Shown here in pieces: positions 1 through 9,300 of a stretch of 64,000 bases of DNA (positions are counted from its first letter, which is position 1; every line of letters begins with the position of its first letter). The DNA is taken from assembly GCA_039026375.1 (NCBI GenBank), contig JBCCML010000020.1:11145-75144 (forward strand), read 5' to 3'. Source of the stretch: Thermohalobaculum sp039026375 (GTDB taxonomy: Bacteria; Pseudomonadota; Alphaproteobacteria; Rhodobacterales; Rhodobacteraceae). The notes beneath the pieces were generated by a model. It ran no database searches. It was given only the letters and a program-made list of their open reading frames with translations, and was not told the DNA's origin. A program made the translations under genes and the position numbers.

Positions 1-2
1 TC

Positions 3-80
3 GACATCTGCGAACAGCACGAACGCCCGGTTGCCAGCACGGCTCAGGCCCGAGAGATGCTGGGGCTGCGAGCGGCCTAA
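3..80 (+). CDS. C-terminal tail of a gene cut by the window edge, possibly a BKACE (DUF849) enzyme
   Basis: The first 78 bases read as an open frame ending in TAA, giving a 25-residue tail that finishes RPVASTAQAREMLGLRAA. Tails of the form RxVATPAEAR-x-LGL are common in the beta-keto acid cleavage enzyme (BKACE, formerly DUF849) family, so that is my best guess. The match is by eye and very short. Everything upstream lies outside the window. Any protein with a similar helical C-terminus would fit equally well. Confidence 0.45.
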   Translation, partial: DICEQHERPVASTAQAREMLGLRAA

Positions 81-342
81 GGCGCCGCCTGAGGAGCCGC
101 GCCCCACGACAATCCCCAGACTGTCCGCCAAGCCCCACGCTTGACGCCTCGCGCTGGTTAAGGGACCATCACGTGGGGAACTTGGGGAGGAGCCGACGGG
201 ACTCCGGGCTGGGGACGTATTATTCCACTACGCCGCGCGACTAGAAGCTGACGACCTAGACGACTTCCTAGCGACACTCCCGGAGGAGCAAGCCACACGA
301 CTGTCCGAAGTCCTGGGCCTGACCGGCTCGGACCCCGGCGTC
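81..342. other. Gap before the giant gene, with an open in-frame extension at 145-342
   Basis: No separate gene is visible here. The frame of the giant gene stays open upstream of its annotated TTG, back to a TGA at 142-144. The extension (145-342) encodes an acidic, protein-like stretch including EADDLDDFLATLPEEQATR, but it contains no ATG or GTG, only CTG and TTG codons. A GGGAGGAG string near 184-192 resembles a ribosome-binding site but has no start codon at a suitable distance. The true start of the giant gene is therefore uncertain, and an upstream frameshift or an unusual start codon is possible. Confidence 0.4.
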
Positions 343-3300
343 TTGTCCGGCGATGTGTTTTCAGGCGGCGTGGTGACGTTTGAGCAGACCACGGATCCCG
401 ACGACGAACCCGCGCCGGAGCCAAAGATCAATTGGACGCCCAGCGTCAATGGCCTCAACACCCCGCCGCCAACGCCCGAAGGGCCGGACGCCGACAAGGA
501 CGATCCGGACGGCGAAGAGGTAGCGCCCCCAATCCCAGTCGCGGCGCAATTCCTGGCCCCTACCCCCGACCCGGTGACGGTCATCGCAGCGGTCGAGACG
601 CCGTCCCTGCTGGTCAACACCAACGAGGACGTGGTCGACGACATGGACGGCCTCACGTCGCTGCGTGAAGCGCTGGACCACATTGCAAACGGTCGCTTTT
701 CCGCGGGCTCGACGATCGAGTTCGACACGCGCGCCTTCGATGGTGTCGGCAGCAACAACACCATTACCCTGCGCGGCGCACGGCTGGATATTCTGGACTC
801 GCTGACCATCGACGGCGATCTGGACCATGATGGCACGCCGGACATCACGATCGATGCGAACAACGGCTCGCAGGCGTTCTATTCCCGCGGCATCAGCGTC
901 ACGATTGACGGGCTGATCATCGAGAACGGCCGCGCCAGCGAAGGCGCCGGCATCTACCACGTCTCGGGCGGGCTCAGGCTCCTGAACTCCACGTTGAACA
1001 GCAATGATGCCACGCGCATCGGCGGTGGGATCGCGTCGTTCGGCGCGTTGATCGTCGAAAACTCTACGATCACCAAAAACGATGCGGCGTTGGGCGGCGG
1101 TCTGTTCACGACCGGAACCGCGGCGCTTCTTGGCTCGACCGTCTTGGGCAACGATGCAAAGGCTGGCGGGGGTATCAGCCCCATTGGTGGCGGGATCTAC
1201 GCGGTCGGCAACCTGACGCTTTATAACTCGGCCATCGTGGGGAACACCGCTGGCAGCGGGCCCGGCGGCGGGATCTACAGCACGGACGGCGATGTATTGG
1301 TGACCAACACCACGATCGCCAATAACACGGCCGAAGACGGCGCGGGCATCCAGCAGAGCAATACCACCAGCACCGGGACCCTGACCCTGATCAACGCGAC
1401 GGTGTCGGGCAACGTCGCGGTGAACACCGGCGGCGGTCTGGTCGCGGGGGCATCAGGGGCGGTGCTTTACAATTCGCTGATCGTGGGCAACTCGGCCGCA
1501 ACCGACGCCGAGGTGTCGGGCAAGATCAGCGGGTCCCGCTATCTGACGTCTGGGACGGCAGCGGACATCTTCGCCGCCATCGACGGCACGACAGGCGGCG
1601 GTCAGTTGAGCCTGCCCAGCGGCATCGTGCCGGTGATCGAGCTGAAGAGTGATCTGAGCAATCCCGCCCTGGATGCGGGCGACGACCGGTTCCTGGACGA
1701 GAGCACGCTGAGCCTGGACCTGAACGTCAACCGGACCGCCATTGACACTATCACCGCGGATGCGGCCGGGCGGGACCGGGTGGAGGATGTCCCGGGCCTG
1801 GCCAATAACGGGCGCGATGCGGTGGATTTGGGCGCGGCCGAGCTGCAGCTGGATCCAGCCAGCCTGACGGTCGACACGGATCTGGACACCATCGATCTGA
1901 CGGATGGGCTGACCAGCCTGCGCGAGGCGATCCTGTTCGTGAATTCCGGGCTGCTGAGCGCGGGCTCGACCATCGAGTTCGCCGATGGGTCAGGTGAGAT
2001 CTTCGAGAACGGCGGCACCATCCGCCTGGACGCGAGCCTGGGCACCTTGCGGCCTAGCGCGGATGTGGTCATCGACGGGGCCGGGATCATCACGATCACC
2101 GGCGACAGCGGCAACGACGACATCCTGTTCCGCGACGGCACCAGCAACATGGCCGCGGCCAGCAACAACGCCGACACGGATGGGCTGGACAATGACGGCG
2201 ATGGCCTGATCGACGGGGCGGACACCGACGGCGAGACGCTGTTGGACAACAACGTGCGGCTGTTCTTCCCGACCAATGGGAACCTAACCCTGGACGGCCT
2301 GACCCTGACGGGCGGCTACACCACGACCAGCGGCGCCGCGGCCCAGAGCGCCAGCAACGGTGCGCTGGTAATCACGGACAGCGTGGTGCGCGGCAACTAT
2401 GCCAACGGTTCAGGCGGCGGGGTATTCATCTACTCCAGCGGCTCTGGAACGGTCACCGGCAGCCAGTTTTCCGACAATATTGCAGGTAAGCGGGGAGGAG
2501 GGTTGTCGGCGGCGGGGACCGCAACGGTCTACAACAGCAGCTTTACCGACAACACAGCCAGCGCGGACGGCGGCGGTATCGCCACGGCCAATGCGGCCCT
2601 AACGCTGACGAATGTGACCTTGGCCGGTAACGCCGCGAAAAACGGCGGGGGCTTGGCGACCTCGTCTGCCCTGATCACCAACGCGACGATCACCGGCAAT
2701 ACGGCCAATATCAACGGCGGCGGTATCGAGATCCTGGGTAACGCGGTGCGCATGGTGAACTCGATCGTCCTGGGCAACACCGGCGCAACCGGCACCGAGA
2801 TCTACGGCACCCTGGCCGCCGGCAGCGCCAACAACCTGACCAGCGGGTCACCCGCCGCTGTCTTCGATGCCATAGACAGCGGAACCGGCGGCGGCCAGTT
2901 GGCCGACAATGGCGGCGGCATCAGCACGGTCAAACTGTCAGGCGACATCGCTAACCCCGCCTTGGACGCGGGCAACGACATCGTTCTGAACGAAGGCATC
3001 GTCGGGCGCGATCTGAACGGCGACGGCCTGACCACCGGGACGGTCAGCCAGGATGCGGCGGAGGCGACGCGCGCCACCGACATTCCGGGCCTTTTCAATA
3101 ACGGCGTCAGCACCGTGGATCTGGGCGCGCTGGAGCTGCAGCCCGATACCCCCAGCCTGGTGGTCAACACCAATGCCGACGGCATCGACCTGACCGACGG
3201 GGTCACCACGCTGCGCGAGGCGATCCGCGCCGTCGAGATCGGGGCCTTCTCGCCCGGCGCGACCATTGAGTTCGACAGCACCGTCTTCGACGGCCAGGGT

Positions 3301-6300
3301 AGCAACAATACGATCACCCTGACCGGCCAGTTGGCGATCAACGACGCGCTGACGATCGACGGCGATCTGAACAATGACGGCATCCCCGATGTCACCATCG
3401 ACGCGGATGGCGTCAGCCGTGCCTTCAGGGTCGGCCAAACCGATGTGGTCTTTGACGGGCTGGTGATCACCGGCGGCGATGCCAGCGGATCCGATGGCGG
3501 GGGCATCCTGATCGACACCGCGGCCAAACTGACCTTGCAGTCCAGCCTGGTCACCGGGAATACGGCGTACTTTGGCGGCGGCCTATACGTCTACAGCGGC
3601 GGCGAGCTGCTGGTGTTGAACTCCATTGTCGACAGCAATGTGGCGGGCGACACCGGCGGCGGCATTCTGAACGCCGGCAGCACCACGGTGCTGAATTCGG
3701 CGCTCTACCGGAACGAAGCGAACGTCGACAATGGCAGCAGCTATGGCGGCGGCGCCATTGCGAACACCTTCTTGGGCGATCTGGTGGTCACGAACACCAC
3801 CTTCGTTGCGAATACGGCCACGAATGGCGCCCGCGGCGGCGGCATCGACAACCAGGATGGCCGCGTCGACGTCACCAATGCGACGTTCGACGGCAACACG
3901 GCCGCCACCGGGGGCGCGATCTTTGCCAATCCAACGGTCGGCGCCAGCGGTGTCGTCACGATCAGCAACAGCCTGCTGACCAACAACACGCCGAACGCCG
4001 TGTCGGGCGGCGCGTCATTCTACAGCAACTCGATCTTTGCGGACTACGTGTTCAGCACCGGCACCCTGGCGCTGAACGGGGGCGCCTTCGTGCCGACGCT
4101 TGCCTTGGCGGCGGATCTGCGCAGCAGTGCGCTGGACGGTGGCGACGACAGCCGCCTGAGCGAGGCGCTGACCGGCATCGATTTCAACGGTGACGGGTTG
4201 CTGAACTACACGATCAGCCAGGACGCCGCGGGCAATGCGCGCATCAGCGATTTCGCGGGCGTTCCCGCGTCGGGAACCAACAAGGTCGATATCGGCGCGT
4301 TCGAGGTCGGCGGCAGCAGCGCGCCCAGCCTGCGGGTCAACAGCCGCCTGGACAACGCCATCGTCAATGACGGTGTCACCACCCTGCGCGAAGCGATCGA
4401 GTACATCAACAAGGGCGTCTTCGCCCCAGGCTCGAAGATCACCTTTGACGGCGCTGTCTTCGACGGGGTTGGCAGCAACGATACCATCACGCTGTCGGGC
4501 ACCGAATTGGCCGTCACCGCCGCCATGGAGATCGACGGCGATATCGACAATGACGGCCTGCCCGATGTGGTGATCGACGCGGACGCGGCCTCACGGGTGC
4601 TGAGCTTCTCGCCCACGTCGGCCGACACGCTGACGCTGCGCGGCCTGATCCTGCAGAACGGCAGCACGGCATCTTACACCGGCACCCAGGCGGATGGCGC
4701 GGGGATCCGCACCACCGGCGCCGGCATGCTGGAGCTTTTGGACAGCCAGGTGATCAACAACACCACCGGCTTTGACGGGCGCGGTGGCGGGATCGCTGCC
4801 AGCAACCTGTTGATGCTGAACTCGGTCGTGGCGGGCAACACGGCTTCGTACAAAGGCGGCGGGATCTGGACGGCCTATGGCGACGCGACGATCCTGGCCT
4901 CGGCCGTTCACGGAAACACGCTGACCGGGGTCGTGACCCAGGGCGGCGGCATTGCCGGCAGCTCGTTCCTGCGCCTTACGAACAGCACAGTCGCGAACAA
5001 CACGGGCGCCGACTATGGCGGTGGCCTGTCGCTGAACGGGAATCTCTATGTCCTGAACAGCACTTTGACGGGGAACGCAACGCCGACGCTCCTCACGCCC
5101 AATGGCTCGGCCATCTACATCTACGGCAGCACAGCGACGACCAAGCTGATCGCCAACTCGTTGATCTCCGCCAACAGGGGCGGGGGCTTCGACCAGATCA
5201 CGGGCACCTACACCGGCTTCCGCGACAACGTCGTCTCGTTCTCGGCGTTCAATTACTTCGACGCCGTGGACAGCACCTATCAGGGTGGCCAGCTGAGCAC
5301 ACCTGCGGGCCGGAACGTGCCCGTCGCCCTGCTGAAGAACGTGATCAGCAACGCAGCCTTGGATACCAGCCGCCTCAACGGCTTGCAGGAGTCTTTCCAG
5401 AACATCGACGTGGACGGCGACGGCCTGTTCACCAGCACGATCATGACGGATGCGCTGGGGCAGACCCGGGCCGTGGATATCGCGGGACTTGGGCAAGCAG
5501 GCTATGCGGTCGACGCGGGCGCGGTCGAGTTACAGGCTGATGCGCGCAGCCTGACGGTCACCACCACGGCGGACGTCTTGGACCTGACCGATGGCGAGAC
5601 ATCGCTGCGCGAAGCGATCGAGGCGATCAACGCCGGTGTCTTCGCGGAGGGCTCGACGATCCAGTTCGCAACCGGGCCTGGTGAGGCGTTCGAGAACGGC
5701 GGTACCATCACTCTGTCTGGCACCGATCTGGTGTTGCGCAAGGGTCTGCAGATCAACGGCGATCTGAACGGTGACGATGTGCCGGACGTGGTGATCGACG
5801 GGAACAATGCCTCGCGGGTGTTCCAGATACGCGACGGCGAGATCACCCTGCAGGGCTTGGAGATCACGGGCGGCAATGCAACCGGCAAGGGTGGCGGGAT
5901 CTATATCGGTGACGCGGACCCTGCGCTGCGGCTGGTCTCGTCCGTGGTGCACGGCAACACGGCCGGACAGGGGGGTGGCGGCCTGTCGATCGGCTCTGGG
6001 GCCACCGTCTACATTGGTGGGTCGATCATCAGGGACAACACCGCAACCGGTTTTGACGGTGGCGGGATCGAGAACGAGGGATCGCTGACCATCCTGGGCT
6101 CCGCCCTCTACGGGAACAGCGCCGTCGATGGCGGCGGGCTGATCAACCGTGAAGAAGCCACCGTCACCAACACGACCATCGCCAACAACACCGCGTCCGA
6201 CGATGGCGGCGGGATTTACAATCTGAAAAATCTCAGGCTGCTGCAAAACACGATCAGCGGCAACGAGGCCGTCAATGGCGGCGGATTGTACGCCAAGCCC

Positions 6301-9300
6301 GGGGGCTCCTTCACCCTGACACTCAACAACTTGATCCTCGGCAATAGTGCCGGACCCGGCGGCGCGGCGGAAATCGCGGGTTCAGTCTCAGGCCCAAGCG
6401 GTGTCAGCGGGGCCGTCAGCGATGTCTTTGCGGCAACCGACCCCATCACCGGCGGCGGCCTGTTGGCCCTAAACGGCCACACAGTGCCAACGATGGCGCT
6501 GCGTGCAGACGTCAGCAACCCGGCCTTGGACGGCGGATCGGACATCCTATTGCTCGAGGCATCGACCACGACGGATTTCAACGGTGACGGCGATACGAAC
6601 GACACGCTGATGGTCGATGCCCGCGGCCAGTTGCGCCCGGTCGACATCGCCGGTGCGCCCAGCGGCGGGTCTGACACCACTGACGCAGGCGCCTTCGAGC
6701 TGCAGCCCGAGCCCGCCAGCCTGGTGGTCACCACCACCGCCGATACCGTCGATCAGTTCGACGGCGAGACATCGCTGCGCGAGGCCATCGCCGCCGCCGC
6801 GACCGGCGCCTTCCCGAACGCGGTCATCACCTTTGCCAACGGCACGGGCGAGGCGTTCGAGAACGGCGGCACCATCACGCTATCCGGTACCCAGCTGTCG
6901 CTGACCAACGCAGTGACGATCGACGGCGACCTGGATGACGACGGCGTCGCGGACATCACCGTCGATGCGAACGGCGGCTCTCGCGTCTTCCGGGTCACGG
7001 CCGCCGATGTCGAGATCGATGGGCTGGTCATCACCGGCGGCGCCGTCGGCTTATCAAATGGCGGGGGCATCACGGTCTCTGGTGACCTGACGCTGACCAA
7101 CTCCGTCGTGACCGGGAACACCAGCGGGTTGAGCGGCGCTGGCATCTTTGTCAGCGGTACGGGCGATCTCGTCCTGACCGGGTCGACGATCTCGAACAAC
7201 ACCGCGACTTCTTTGGGCGGGGGGCTGCAAAGCTTTGGCAGCACCACGATCTATGCCTCGGCCATTACCGGGAACCAGGCGCGCAACGGCGGCGGTATCT
7301 ACAGCCTGGGCGATACCACGGTTACCAACAGTACGGTCGCCAACAATACGGCGGCGGGCAGCAACGGTGGCGGGATTGCGCATCTTGGCATCAATCCCAG
7401 CGATAAACTCACGCTGATACAGAGCACGCTGACCGGCAACCAAACGACCAGTTCCGGTAATGGTGGTGGCTTGTACATCGACCCCAGTTCGTCCGGTGGC
7501 GTCGTTCTGGCCAATGCACTGATCGTGGGCAACACAGCGGCGGGACTGGATGACGAGATCTTCGGCACCTACAGCGGCAGCGGCCTGACCTCTGGCACGG
7601 CAGCGGACATCTTCGCCGCGGTCGACGGTACCACGGGCGGCGGGCAATTGGGCATGAACGACGGCAATGTGCAGACGGCACTGTTGCGCAGCAATCCGTC
7701 GAACCCCGCGATTGATGCGGGCGTCGATGCCAGTCTGTCCGAGGCGACACTGTCGCTGGACGTCAATGGCAATGGCACGACGAACGACACCATCATGGTG
7801 GACGGCCGGGGGGCGGCGCGCACTTCGGATGCAACCGGGATCATCGGCAATGGGGCGAACACTGTCGACCTGGGTGCCGTCGAATTGCAGCAGGATGTGC
7901 CGTCGCTGCTGGTCAACACCAACCAGGACATTGTGGACCCCTTGGACGGGCTGACCTCTCTGCGCGAGGCCATTGACTACGTGAACAGCGGGGTCATCGG
8001 CGGCGGGCCGACCGTTATCGCTCGGTTGAACGGCCTTTCCTCAGTTAACGAGACTAACGGCTACATCAACAATGGGTCCCTGTCAGGCTCGCCGACCATT
8101 GAGTTTGACCCGCACGTCTTCGACGGGATCGGCACCAACAACACGATCTATCTGGACAACGCGGACCTGTCGCTGCGTGCGTCGATGACCATCGATGGGG
8201 ACTTGGACAATGACGGAAGGCCGGACATCACCATTGATGCCGGAGGCGGATCTAGAGTCTTTGTGGTTAACGGCTATAGGGAGACGATCGCGCTTACAGG
8301 GCTGGATATCGCCAACGGTTATTCGGTCAACGGCGGTAACATCCGGACACTGACCAACTCGGGCACATTGTTTATTGAGGACTCCGTTGTCCGAGATGGG
8401 ATGGCGGGCTTTCGAGGTGGTGGGATCTATGCCGAAGCAGAACTAAGGATCACAAACTCGGTGATATCCGAGAACAGAGCAATGGGCGGAGATGGCGGGG
8501 GCATCTACGCCAAGGACTTCCTGGGCATCTATAGTTCGACCATCACCGAGAACACCGCGGCAACGACTTACAATACCAGCGGCGGTGGCGTGAAAGCATT
8601 AGGCGAGATCTACGTCATCAACTCAACCTTCGAAGGCAACAACGCAATTGTCTATGGCGGCGGACTTTACACCTCCGGTGACGGCGCTGTAATCAACTCA
8701 ACCTTCACAGGAAACTTGGCCGGCACTGCTGGCGGTCTATTCGCTAGCGGCCCTGGTCAGCTTAATCTGGTCAACTCGATCATACTCGGGAACTCTTCCT
8801 CTCCAGGCTCAAGTATCGAAGCGGGAGGCAACTACCAGTCGTCATTCAACCTGATCGGCGGCGCCGCCGTGGCCGATGTGTTCGATGCCGTTGATGGCTA
8901 CACGAACGGCGGCCAGCTGGCGCTGAATGGCGGGACGGTCCCGACGGTCAAGCTGAAGATCGACCCCAGCAACCCTGCCTTGGACGCGGGCAACGACAGC
9001 TTCCTGGACGAGGCGTTCTTCAGCGCCGATCTCAACAACAATCACGTCGCCAATGACCTGATCCTGTTGGATGGGCGCGGGGCATTGCGACCGATGGATG
9101 CAGGCGGCGTATCGAACGTGGGCGCAGGCGATGTGGATCTGGGCGCCTACGAGGCGCAGGTCGATCCCGACAATCTGATCGTGACCACCACGGACGACGT
9201 GGTCGACTATGGCGACGGGTTGGTCAGCCTGCGCGAAGCGATCCTGCGGGTGAACGACGGCACCTTCGCGGCGGGCTCGACCATCACCTTTGCCGCCGGG

